Assembly (NCBI GenBank): GCA_027943335.1
Contig: BSBK01009257.1
Coordinates: 248,001-312,000 of the forward strand
Source of the DNA: Chamaecyparis obtusa
Taxonomy: Eukaryota; Streptophyta; Pinopsida; Cupressales; Cupressaceae
Length of the DNA: 64,000 nt
Direction of reading: 5' to 3'
Shown one piece after another: positions 46,381 through 56,649 of this stretch. Each line of letters opens with the position of its first letter. Within the stretch, counting starts at the first letter, position 1. Under the pieces are notes generated by a model. That model had not been told where the DNA came from, ran no database searches, and saw only the letters and a program-made list of their open reading frames with translations. Made by a program: the position numbers and the translations under genes.

Positions 46381-46609
46381 CATCCCTAAGTGATGTTAAG
46401 AAATATTGTGAGACAGATGACCCGTTTGACTAGCTTTGAACTTGTGCAACAGATTCCTTTATGTGTTTTCTTATATGTAATGTGGTTCCCTTGTGATGTT
46501 CTCCTTAATATGAATTTGTATTATGTTAAGATCTCATTGGATGACCCTTGTTGCTCTATTGGTGCAAGGTAATAAAGGGACTAAAATTGTTGTAACATAA
46601 TTTCTTATT
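46381..46609. other. no supported gene
   Basis: A 60-codon plus-strand frame (46390-46572) shows no domain and is probably the tail of the retroelement remnant. Confidence 0.45.
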
Positions 46610-46738
46610 TTGACCATTGAATGTTGATGGTTGTGACTAGCTCTTGCTATCTTTCCTAGTCATGTTTACAAAAAAATTTCAAATCCAAAAAAGATGCAAT
46701 TGCCCAACACAATTTAAACCTTTAGACTCTACAAACAC

Positions 46739-46751
46739 GACTCTGATACCA
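46739..46751 (-). promoter_or_regulatory. tRNA-Met primer site of the first copia remnant
   Basis: The minus strand reads TGGTATCAGAGTC, the exact plant initiator-tRNA complement. Confidence 0.85.
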
Positions 46752-46949
46752 CTATGTGAGATCAAAAACTCAATTTCTAGATAAAGCTAGAACTTTGATA
46801 CTAGTTTATTGGATTACAAACTTAATTTATGAATAGAGATAAAGCTTTGATACCACTTTGTTAGAATGAAATCAAACTAAAACTCAAAATACAAAAGAGA
46901 GTCCTACTATAGGCACAACTAGAGGCAAAGGACAAATTTCTACTTGTTA

Positions 46950-47465
46950 GAACTGCTTCTCATTTGGATTAGCTAGGACTCGAACCTAGGACATTTCCTT
47001 TGTTGCTGGAGTGTTTTACCAACTAATCTACTAGCCCCTCTTAGCCAATCCATCTCTTGTCTGGGTGTGCCTTATTTCCAACACCCCTCCCTTAATCCAC
47101 ACTATTGGTACTTGGGGCTCCTAGACTTGCTCTAATACTACCTATTAGAGTTGCTACTCATTTGGACTAAATAGGACTAAAACCTAGGATCTTCTATTTG
47201 TTGTTGGGGTGCTCTACCAATTGAGTTACTAGCCCCTCTTGACCATCCCATCTTTGGTTCGGGTGTGGCTAGTAGCTTAGTTGGACCAACTAAGACTTGA
47301 ACCTAAGATGTTCCATTTGCTACTAGGGTGGAACCTAGGACCTTCCATTTGCTATTGGAGTTGAACCTACCTGATCTTGTATTTTCTGATGGAGTGCTCT
47401 ACCAATTGAGCTACTAAGCCTCTTGGCCAATCCATCTTCATTCCAGGTGTGGCTTATTTCCAACA
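46950..47465 (-). repeat. tandem cluster of three tRNA-derived SINE-like units
   Basis: On the minus strand each unit has an A-box-like TAGTAACTCAATTGGTAGAGC and a B-box-like GGTTCGAGTCC, the internal RNA polymerase III promoter of a tRNA. A boxes are at about 47015-47035, 47211-47231 and 47395-47415; B boxes at about 46977-46987 and degenerate forms near 47173 and 47293. A shared head, 'GGAAATAAGCCACACC', occurs at the right of the cluster and near 47060-47085. Stem complementarity is poor, so they are not functional tRNAs. Confidence 0.7.
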
Positions 47466-47580
47466 CTATTAATCAGAAAAATGACATTCATGAACTCAAA
47501 TTGAGATTACACTATGATTACAAATGAATCCTCTACAATTATTTGGAGTTTTTGCCCCTACTGATTCTTGCAACTACTAG

Positions 47581-49215
47581 GAGCTACACAATGTTCTTCT
47601 ATCCATCTAAAGCTACATGTTGGTGCTGCAATATTCCTTTTTCTTCATGTTCACAAAATGAACTTATTTTATTTAATATCCCTATTTTTTTGAAGTGACA
47701 ACTAATCAAATTATTTTTTATCAAGTTATCAATAATAAATAAAATATTCAAATAATGACTTAATATTAATTAATATAATTAAATAATAAAATATTAAGAA
47801 ATATCAATTAATTAAATAAAATTCTCTAAGCAAGATTAAAATTAAAATTGGCTAAGTTACTCTTATACCTTTATAAGAAAGAGTTTTGCATTGTATTGGC
47901 CATGTTTATTGAATTTGATATTTGATTCATTTCCTTTAGCTTTTGAAGATCAAAACCCTACCTTTGGAGTTGACGGTGTCGACATAAACCCCTTTGAGAA
48001 CTGAACTTATGTGGATGAAAACCCTTGGAATTGAAAATGTAGGCAAAAACCCATCTCACTTTTATAGTGCTACAAACAAGTCATATATACATCACTTCTG
48101 ATAGGATTTAAATACATGACCACCCTTTCAAGAGTGCAAATTCTCCAGACTATCTCAAACAATACAACATCTTCTCCACCAGAGTTTTAAGCCTGGGCTC
48201 GCAACGAAATGTTTGCATTGGGACAATATATTTTGATAAATCTGAGTTTAAAGGCGTGCTTAATATTTACAGCAAACATAGTTCATAAACTGGGGCAGAG
48301 TCCCAAACCATCGGGAGCTGCCTATCTGCTTGTTTCCAGCGCATATGGTGCATCGAAATATATTACAATCTCCCAAAGGTATTGAGCCGGGTTGTCAATT
48401 CTTGAACGAAGGAGCTTCTGAGAATTATTCTGTGCCTTGCGCTTTCAAACACAAACACACTTCTTGCAACATATCCGGAGATAACTTCTTGCATGATGTG
48501 CATGGCCATGCTCCACCAATGCAATGTTTCTTGGGAATTCACCGAGTAATCTGTATTGCTGCATTTTATTCGTCAGACTGAAATCTGAACTTCAAAGATT
48601 AGAGAATATTTTCTCAGTTTCATTCTGTTCTGTTTCAAAATCCCCATTATTTTGTTATCACTTCAGGTATAGTTCTTTGTAAATATTGCCATGTATCTTA
48701 TATGCATTGAGCACAACTGTTATCTCAATCATTTCGCACACCTAAAAACTACATGAAAGCTTGAAACGATATCTTTGCAATGAAGGATTGCTTTTATGCT
48801 CAACATATGCAAACTGTTTGTCAAAACTCTCAGTGGGAAAGGGATGAAAATTTGGGGAGAAATCTATTGGGAATATTACATGTTATTGCTGCAATATTCC
48901 TTCTATTCTTGGGAAAACTTTCAATTACATCCAATGCAATTACACCTCTGTCAAAAACAATAACTGTTGCTGCAATGTTATGGGAGAAAGAAGGATAAAA
49001 TGTAAAAAAGATTTCCAACTGACTCTGCAATCACTCCTCTTAGGTGACTCAAAACTAATAATAAATTTGAACAAGTTCTACATCTGTTGGGGTTTAAGAT
49101 TGAAGTTGCTGCATTTATTTATTTATAATGCAAATATAAAATAATTTCTGTAAACTACCACCTTATTTATGAAAACAAAATCATTGAAAAAAATTGAAAC
49201 ACGAGACAATCTCTT
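47581..49215. other. no supported gene
   Basis: 47680-47830 is very AT-rich. A more balanced part (48280-48590) contains an 83-codon plus-strand frame with several Cys and His, but no domain is recognised and coding is not supported. Confidence 0.5.
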
Positions 49216-49219
49216 CAAA

Positions 49220-49870
49220 GGAGTTATTAATTCATTTACAAGCGAAAATATCAACATCCTCACAGTCGACTATCATTGTAGAAATTTCTTAGCAAGTGTT
49301 AAAATATATGCATGTTTTTCTTAAGAAACGCTTAACGATATATTGTGTGTGCTAGAAGTGATTCAATCATTAACATAGCATTATCATCCCTTTTTTCTGC
49401 CAAAGGTATCAGGGAGTGAGACTATATAGAAAGCAGAAGTCCCTGTGTAATATAGTTTGGTTCTTATTACCAGAACTTGCTTAGGCAGTGGAATTATCGT
49501 TGGATGGTCTTTCTAGGCTTAAGCTCTCTCCATGTGATGATGGTTTCTCTTCTGTAAATATATTGGGCTGCTTTCTCCAGATATGACGGTTGAGAATGCG
49601 AAACATGAGCTTCTATTTTTCCTTTCAGCATTTCCACAATTGTGGACGTTGAAGGCCTTTGGATGGGAGTTCCATGGGTGCGTAACAGACCTGCATTGTT
49701 TGCCCTTAAAACTTCTTCCTCATAGTAGCTTGAGTTTAAGTTTATGAGATTCATATCAACCAAATCAAGCAACCTTTTCTTCTCATAAAAATGCAAGTCT
49801 GTAAGGTAATCACATAAAAAAATATCATAAATTATCCAAAAGCATGCTTTTGTTTTCTAACTCTTATAAG
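49220..49870 (-). pseudogene. duplicated terminal exon and 3' flank of the receptor kinase
   Basis: It aligns along its whole length with 52665-53340, including the 3' flank (for example TTCTTAAGAAA and 'GTTTGGTTCTTATTA' on the plus strand) and the acceptor AG at 49799-49800. The exon (49494-49798) reads '[20 protein letters not shown]', then '[20 protein letters not shown]' and ends at a stop. Kinase catalytic exons are absent, so it is the relic of a tandem paralogue. Confidence 0.85.
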
Positions 49871-50335
49871 AGATTATTGTTCATCTAAATAGAATGTTTA
49901 TGTTGTAGTCACTAAATAGGGCACTAGAAGAGGACATTTCCACCAAGCAGGATGATATTTATTTAAATGATCTTTGTCCTATTAAAATTTTACACTTAGG
50001 GTAAGTGCACCAAGATGGGGTCTAAAAAGGTGCCACTTTACTTTTTGGCTTCTATTGAAGCATTTGGTGCTAGCCAGTTTTGGTCCTCTTCCAATGTGGT
50101 GCTTTCCAAATGACTCGGAATGACCAAGCCTTAGACTTGGTCAATTTGAGAAGTTTGACGACTGCCAAATGAAAATGCATTTTCAGAATGCTATCACCAA
50201 ATTTGGCTAGCGCCAAATGGAAATGCATTTTCAGAAGGCTAGCGCCAAATTGTCTGCATTGGATCAAATTATTTTTCTCTTTTTCTCTTTCACCCTATTT
50301 GATTAAGGCTTAGAGTTTAAGGATTGCAACTGATG
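49871..50335. repeat. non-coding, with short GCCAAAT-containing direct repeats
   Basis: 'AATGCATTTTCAGAA' preceded by '(G)CCAAATG(A/G)AA' occurs twice (about 50165-50187 and 50213-50237), with related CTAGCGCCAAAT phrases around them. Confidence 0.55.
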
Positions 50336-50339
50336 ATTG

Positions 50340-50491
50340 ATAGTTGAGGTTTTACCTTTCATTCCCTCTCTGCCTCCTACCCTCTCTACCTATACTTCCC
50401 CTTCTCTCCCAACCTCTTCTCTCTCACGTCTCTTTCCCTTGTCGAGGTCTCTCCTACCTCTCTCACTTTGTACCTCACCCTCCCTCGTTAC

Positions 50492-50539
<48 letters not shown>

Positions 50540-51120
50540 GCCTAGATCTCTCCCTTCCTCCATCTTTACCTCTCTACTTCTCCCTCCTTGTCTCATTACC
50601 CGCCTCTCTCTCACCCTCTATCTTTCCCCATCAGGTCTCTCACCCCTCTCTCCCTAGGCTCTAGGTCTCTCACATCTATATCTCTCCCCTCTCCAATTCT
50701 TTCCCACCATCTCCACCTCTCTCCCTACCACCTTACCCCTATTTCTCTCCTGGTGAACTTATCTCTCCCCTCTCTCTCTCTACGTCTCTCAGTCACTCCT
50801 TATCTACCTCTCCCTCCCTCCCTCCTCAACCCCCTCTTTCTCTTTGATCTTCTCTATCACTTCTCTCTCCGTCCCCTCTTTGGATCATCAACTCTCCCTA
50901 CCTTGTATAGGGTTTATTGTATAGGACATGTAGGATATAGGGTTTATGGTACAAGGTCGATGATACATTATTTAGGATTGTATATAGGGTTGTGTGTATT
51001 AGTAGTAATGATACTTCCCTCTATCTTTTCATCTCTATCTCTTTCTAACCACCCTCCCCACTCTCTAGGTATCTCCCTCACTTTCTTCCTCTCTCCCTCT
51101 CTATCTCCCCAACCCCCTGT
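50340..51120. repeat. CT-rich low-complexity region
   Basis: Long pyrimidine-rich runs include a pure (TC)n core at about 50490-50536. Ser/Leu/Pro-rich frames across it on both strands are compositional artefacts. Confidence 0.85.
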
Positions 51121-51490
51121 TAGGAAATTCGTGTCTCAACCTTGTATTTATCTAAGGTTACTATTTATAGTAAGTTTACGTTTGAGCATGTATTGGCCCA
51201 AAATTTTTGTAAAGCTACAAATTGACTAAATTAGCATGTTGATGATTTTTTCTTGCAACATCATGTCTAGATTTGAAGATATTACAGTTTTTATTTTTTA
51301 AGTTGTGAACAAAAGATTCAATGGCAGTTTTGAAGGCCTTAACAACTTTGAAATTGCTTGAAAGTGGTCGTAATTGGCATGGTGAGTTATAGCTTGATAG
51401 AATACTTCACGAGATTTTCGATGCTTCAAATTTTTCATCAATTGGACTCCTAGATCAAAAGTTATGGCCTCCAAAAGTTGGGTTTCCTCA
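51121..51490. other. no supported gene
   Basis: Unremarkable AT-rich sequence between the CT-rich tract and a local tandem duplication. Confidence 0.5.
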
Positions 51491-51612
51491 AATGGAAAAT
51501 TTAAAAACATGTTTGGTACATAAATGAATTGTAAAGAGAGTTACACATCTCAAATGGGAAATTTAAAAATATGTTTGGTACATAAATGAATTGTAAAAGA
51601 GAGTTACACATA
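51485..51612. repeat. two-copy tandem duplication of about 62 bp
   Basis: 'CATGTTTGGTACATAAATGA' with ATTGTAAA(A)GAGAGTTACACAT occurs twice in direct succession, each preceded by TCAAATGG(A/G)AAATTTAAAAA. Confidence 0.9.
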
Positions 51613-51698
51613 AATGATTCTTGCATTGGACTGAGATTTAAAGGCTTGCTCATGTGAAAAATGTGCAAACTTATTTAGGTGTTGTTTGTTTAAAGTGA

Positions 51699-52289
51699 TC
51701 ACATAAACTCACCCTCTATGAATGTTGAGAGATCTTTTGCCTCTTCAATGAAAATCACTATTACATCAAACTTATAGAGCAAACTTTTAAGGATTTTCTC
51801 CAAAATCATCTGCTCTTCCATAGTTTCTTCTTTTTTCTTTAGATGGTGTATCAAACTAGAATCTTTTGTATGGAGATCTAAAATGTACTCGCTATCCTTC
51901 ATCTGGGAAGTTTCAAAATCTCTCTAAAGCTTTTGGAGCTTTGACGGCCTCACCTTATCATTTCCCTTGTAACTGGTCTTAGGATTTCCCATGCCTCCTT
52001 TGCATACGTAGCTACTACTATTCTGGAAAAAAATAGCCTCTATGAAGTCTGCCTCTATCAAACTCAATGCCTTTGCATATTTCCTCCGTGTCTCCTTCAA
52101 TTCGATCTTCTTGTTGTTTTTAAGGGATGCATATGTTGCTAGGATAATAACATTTGTAAACCCATTGATCACATGCTCTTGTAGATCATTTGAAAACATT
52201 ATAGTCTTCATCTTCTTTGCCCACACATCATAGTTTTGTCCACTAAATGCTGGTGGTTGTGGCTAGCTCTTACTATATTTTCCAGCCAT
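51699..52289 (-). pseudogene. Ty1/copia gag (second copy)
   Basis: The ATG at 52287-52289 begins 'MAGKYSKS', then a TAG, then 'PQPPAFSGQNYDVWAKKMKT', the usual start of plant copia gag. Next are 'EADFIEAIFFQN', 'GNPKTSYKGNDKVRPSKLQK', a TAG near 51905, 'RDFETSQMKDSEYILD', 'KILKSLLYKFDVIVIFIEEA' and 'KDLSTFIEGEFM'. This order matches the UBN2-type gag of copia elements. The zinc knuckle and all of pol are missing beyond about 51690. Confidence 0.88.
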
Positions 52290-52364
52290 GTCTGCAGCAA
52301 ATCTTCAAACCCAAAAAAGACACTATTGCACAACACAATTCAATCCTATGGGCTCTATGAACCT

Positions 52365-52377
52365 GACTCTGATACCA
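52365..52377 (-). promoter_or_regulatory. tRNA-Met primer site of the second copia remnant
   Basis: The minus strand reads TGGTATCAGAGTC, three bases inside the LTR end TGATCCATCA. Confidence 0.88.
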
Positions 52378-52380
52378 CTA

Positions 52381-52664
52381 TGATGGATCAAAAACTCAAT
52401 TTACGGATAGAGATAGAGCTCTAATATCAGTTTGTTATATTAGGAAGTCAATCTACAAATAGAAAAAGAGCTCTAATACCAGTTTGTTGGAATAAAATTC
52501 AAACTAAAACTCAAAGCACAAAACAGAAACTGCTACTCATATCAAACAAAACAACACTGTAGACACAACTAGAGGCAAAGAACGAATTTCAATTAATAAG
52601 AAAAATAACATTTACTAACTAACTTTAACACAAATGAAACTTCTACATCTATTTGGAGCTGTTG
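52381..52664 (-). repeat. 5' LTR remnant of the second copia copy
   Basis: It starts TGATGGATCAAAAACTCAAT on the plus strand and matches 46755-46945 and 47466-47575. Its outer end cannot be fixed exactly; the sequence runs directly into the 3' flank of the receptor kinase. Confidence 0.65.
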
Positions 52665-52947
52665 CCACAACTGATTCATTTACAAGCAAACATCTCTACT
52701 TCTCATAGTCTGTCATTGCAGAAATTTCTTAACAAGTGCTAATATATATGAATGTTTTTCTTAAGAAATGCTCAAAAGATATATTGTGTATGTTAGAAGT
52801 GATTCAAACTTCAGCATAGCATTATCATCGTTTTGTTTGTCAAAGGTAGCAGGGAGTGAGAGTATATAGAAATCAGAAGACCCTCTGTAATAAAGTTTGG
52901 TTCTTATTAGCAGAACTTGCTTAGGTAGATAAACCATCGTTGGATGG

Positions 52948-55900
52948 TCATCCAAGGCTACTGCTCTCTCTGTGTGACGGTGCTTTCTCTTCTGTAAATA
53001 TATTGGGCTGCCAGTTCCCTAGATGTGATGGTCGAGAATGTGAAACGTGGGCTTCTATTTTCCCTTCCAGCATTTCAACAACTGTGGACATTGAAGGTCT
53101 TTGCACAAGAGTTCCGTTGGTGCATAACAGACCAACATTGATCACCCTTAGAACTTCTTCCTCAGAGTAGCTTGAGTTTTTGAGATTCACATCAATTAAA
53201 TCGAGCAACCTTTTCTTCTCATACAAGTGCCAAGTCTGTAACATAATCACAAAAAAAATATCATAAATTATCCAAAAGCATTTTTCTATTTCCTTACTAT
53301 TACCATAAATTTTTGTTCATAAAAATAGAATGTTTCTGTTGCAAGTTCTTTTCTGAATTATTGATTATCAAAAGAATGCATCTATTGCAATTGTTCTCTG
53401 AGCATTATCAGAAATTCTTCATTGAAGTATGTATTTTGCTATTATTTGATACTCATTGATTGCTTGTCACTTTAAGATTTATTAAAGAGTCTAAGGAGTT
53501 GAACCTAGTTGGTTAAAGTGTTGGGGTTTTCATTGTGTGAATGTCTTCTTTAGTTGGTTTCTAATATGAAGATGATTTCTACTTAAATAAAAGTTAGTTT
53601 CTAATATGAAGATGGTTTCTACTTAAATAGAAGTAAATTTCTAAGTAGTGATTCTTGATCTCCTATAAGTGATTTCTAATATATTTGCTCAAAAAGAATT
53701 TGTATTGATCTTATATTGATATTTGTAAAATCAAGATTTATGATAATTCATAAACAATTCAAAATAATAAGTACTTATTGATTTTAGTGAAAATGATAGC
53801 AAAATGCAGATATCTGCTTCTAATGGAAGTTCGTCTAATTTGAACTTCTATTACCAACAATTCAGCAAACAATTAAGCCTGGTTTGTGCAGATGAAAAGG
53901 AGGATGAGGGGAATTCTTAAACAGTAAGGCTTTCATTGTGGAGACATGTTCAAATTCTGTAGTGTTTTCTGCACATTTTGATCTTTTGCGTGTTTTGTGT
54001 CTGAACTTATTCAATAATTTATATTTTGAAAAACATTTTCACACACTAGGCATTTGCTCAATTTGATTTTCGACTCCAACAAAAATAAATAAAACATGCA
54101 TATACTTCAAATTTGAGAGTATGCTTTGCAGTATACATATACTTAAAGGAAGGGCAGTATTCTTACCCATTCCAGCAGATAAACCATATCTGCCTGCATT
54201 GTCTTCTCTGTGTGAGTTCTGCCACTCACAACTTCAAGGACTACCACTCCAAAACTGTACACATCTACCTTCTCCGTGAGATGACCCTTCAAAGCATATT
54301 CTGGAGCCATATATCCTCTGCAAAATTGTTGAAAGAAATTTAGAGATGTAAGCTTCATATGCCATTGCAAAACTTTTTTTTTGATCGTACTGAATGTCTA
54401 CATTTTATTCTAGGAAAAAAATTTCTTGGTGAAGCTTACACTGTTCCTGCCACTCTGGTGTTGACATGAGTTTCCTCTTGGTCAAATAACTTGGCCAATC
54501 CGAAGTCTGAAATTTTTGAATTCAAATGTTGATCTAGAAGGATATTTGTTGTCTTGATATCTCGATGTATAATTTTCAGTCTGGATCCTTCATGCAAATA
54601 TGCCAGGCCACGTGCAACTCCAAGGCAAATAATGTACCTTTGAGGCCAGTCAAGCTTGAGTCTGAATTCTTCAGGACCTATACTTTGCATTACAAACTCT
54701 TTCAGCAGATGCTTTCAAGTTTCCAATTGAATACTTTCATAAATTCATTCTTTTTTGACTGGACACTTGCGTAATAAATTAATTTATTAGCAAAGAAAGA
54801 TTGGAACTGTCATCTATATAAAATTTCATTAATGGAGGAGATTTAAACTGTGATCTATATAAAATTTCATTAGTGGAGGACAATTTATTAGGATGTACCA
54901 AACAACCCGCGAGCTAAACTGTTGTTCTCCATGTACTCATAGACCAAGAAGAGCTGTTTTCCTTCTATGCAACAACCATACAATTCCACAAGATTGGGAT
55001 GCTGCATTGCAGATATTGTACCCAGCTCATTAAGAAACTCCCGAATGCCTTGTCTTGAATTGTGAAACATCTGCTTGACTGCAACCATTTTTCCATCTGG
55101 CAGTATTCCCTGATAAGAAAGGAAACATTAAAGAAATCAAATCTATTCAGGACCATCTGGGTTAATACCAGACAGAGCAACTGAAGTGATATCAATGTGG
55201 GTTTTGATATACCCTGAAAACAGCACCAAATCCGCCTTCTCCTATCTTATTTTCAGTGTTAAAGTCACTTGTGGCATTTTTAATAATCTCTAGACTGAAT
55301 GTATTTGAAATTGTGTCCACATTTATCAGTTCTGTAGACAGCATTTAGATAAACTTGTGTCAGTCCACTCGTCGACATTTTCACAGATTACACTGGAGTA
55401 TGAAATGTGGCATAAATGGACAGTGTATGAAAAAAAAAGAAACATTTCTCATTACCCGTATCATCATTGGCTTTGGTCTTTGTTCTCTTTCTTTTTCGAA
55501 TAATGATGAATGCCAAGCATACCATGAAACCTAAAGCAATTACTGCCCCAGAAACTATGCCGATAACAATACTTTTGTTGCTTTTATTTCTGCCATTGCT
55601 AATGGTAATATTATTGATTTTGAAATCTGTGAAAACAAAGAAAGATCATTATTTTTATATCAAAGATACAATTTATGCGATCTACAGATCTGAGGGTTTG
55701 GGCATAACCAAAATATATTTTCATTACAGGCATCAATGAAATAATTGGTTGAACCTCAAGTTTATGAGAATTGTTTAGGACACACAGAGAAGATTCTACA
55801 GGTTTACTATCAGTTTCATCTAACACTAAAATGAATAGAGAGCAATGTTTAAAAGAAACTTTGCTATACCATTATACAGAAAGAATCAATACACAAGAAC

Positions 55901-56628
55901 GTTGTTCACATCCCTGAAACAAATTTGCACAGGAACCTTACTTGGACTGATTTTAATAGCTGATACCAAAGGTCCATATGTTCCCGCCACTGGTATGTTA
56001 TATGTTCCCTTTCCAGCCCAAAAAAAGTGGATTTCCAGATAGTTCTCAGTCACATTCACAGTGAAATTTCTGATTACCACCTTATATGAAGAGCCTCCAG
56101 CAGCGTCCTTGATGTTAAAATCTTTCAATCTTCTACTTCCCTACATAAATTTCAAAAGCGAATCAACGCACCTATGAAAAATCAGTATATGAAATGCTGT
56201 CAACAGCTTTATGTTACAGTCTAGTAAACAATTACTAACAAGATTAGGGAAAAACCTAGATACCTGAATATAAACATCGAAGATGCGCCTTCCTAGACTT
56301 GGAAATATCCTTCCGTTGGATATTACTATCTCAGCGAAGTGAAGTTGTACTGTATATTGTCCATTTTGAAGGCATAATGCATAGTATCTCAAGGAGCTAG
56401 ATGAACAACGTGCTGTTCCATACAGTTCTGTGTCTATTCCTTTGGCAAATAGAGATTTGTCGGCTGCCACTTTAAATACATGCGCTTCATTATCCATGAA
56501 AACTCCTGTATTACTTACTGCCCATTTCCCATCAGGGCTTAAAAAGTACGAGGAAGAGCCTAATGGATTGACATCTCCTTCGTAAGTACTGAATGGATCA
56601 CCCCCACAATTAATGCCCAGAGAAGTGT
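52948..56628 (-). CDS. LRR receptor-like kinase (LRR-VIII type), eight 3' exons
   Basis: The exons are 56264-56628, 55942-56140, 55456-55626, 55213-55331, 54899-55109, 54440-54677, 54167-54317 and 52948-53235. All have GT/AG borders and join in one open frame of 580 codons plus stop, one split codon entering from upstream. Exons 1-2 are a malectin-like domain ('LGINCGGDP', '[20 protein letters not shown]'). Exon 3 gives the membrane segment ('[20 protein letters not shown]') and basic stop-transfer 'RKRKRTK'. Exons 4-8 are the kinase: 'GEGGFGAVF' loop, Lys in 'VAVK', '[11 protein letters not shown]', 'DFGLAK', 'GYMAPEYAL', '[12 protein letters not shown]'. All catalytic residues are present (RD kinase). 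This domain order is typical of LRR-VIII-2 plasma-membrane receptors. The extracellular LRR exons and signal peptide are not in the 7.4 kb upstream in the window: very long intron, or 5' truncation. Confidence 0.92.
53300..54120. other. intron of the receptor kinase
   Basis: This is the body of the intron between exons 7 and 8 (53236-54166). It contains short duplicated phrases such as 'TTTCTAATATGAAGATG(G/A)TT' (53560-53630). No inserted element is recognised. Confidence 0.7.
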
Positions 56629-56649
56629 CTGCAAAGCAAAAGGACATAG

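Larger units (their letters stand above)
46610..47580 (-). mobile_element. 5' end of a Ty1/copia element (first copy), with SINE-like cluster in its LTR
   Basis: It aligns with 52230-52680. Shared parts are the gag start (about 46610-46650), a TGGTATCAGAG primer site (46739-46751), and an LTR starting TGTGAGATCAAAAACTCAAT at 46755. The LTR is interrupted at about 46946 by three tRNA-like units and resumes near 47466 ('ATTAATCAGAAAAATGACAT', compared with 'ATTAATAAGAAAAATAACAT' at 52593). Everything 3' of the first codons of gag is missing. Confidence 0.7.

Noticed and set aside
46966..47423. Functional tRNA genes
   Set aside because: Only A and B boxes are recognisable. Acceptor and anticodon stems do not pair and three units lie in tandem, which fits SINE heads better.
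48330..48581. 83-codon Cys/His-containing plus-strand frame
   Set aside because: No motif spacing of a known finger, no splice or start context, and no second copy; not enough to call a gene.
50337..51229. Ser/Leu/Pro-rich frames over 100 codons on both strands
   Set aside because: They are products of CT-rich low-complexity DNA, with no domain or splice context.
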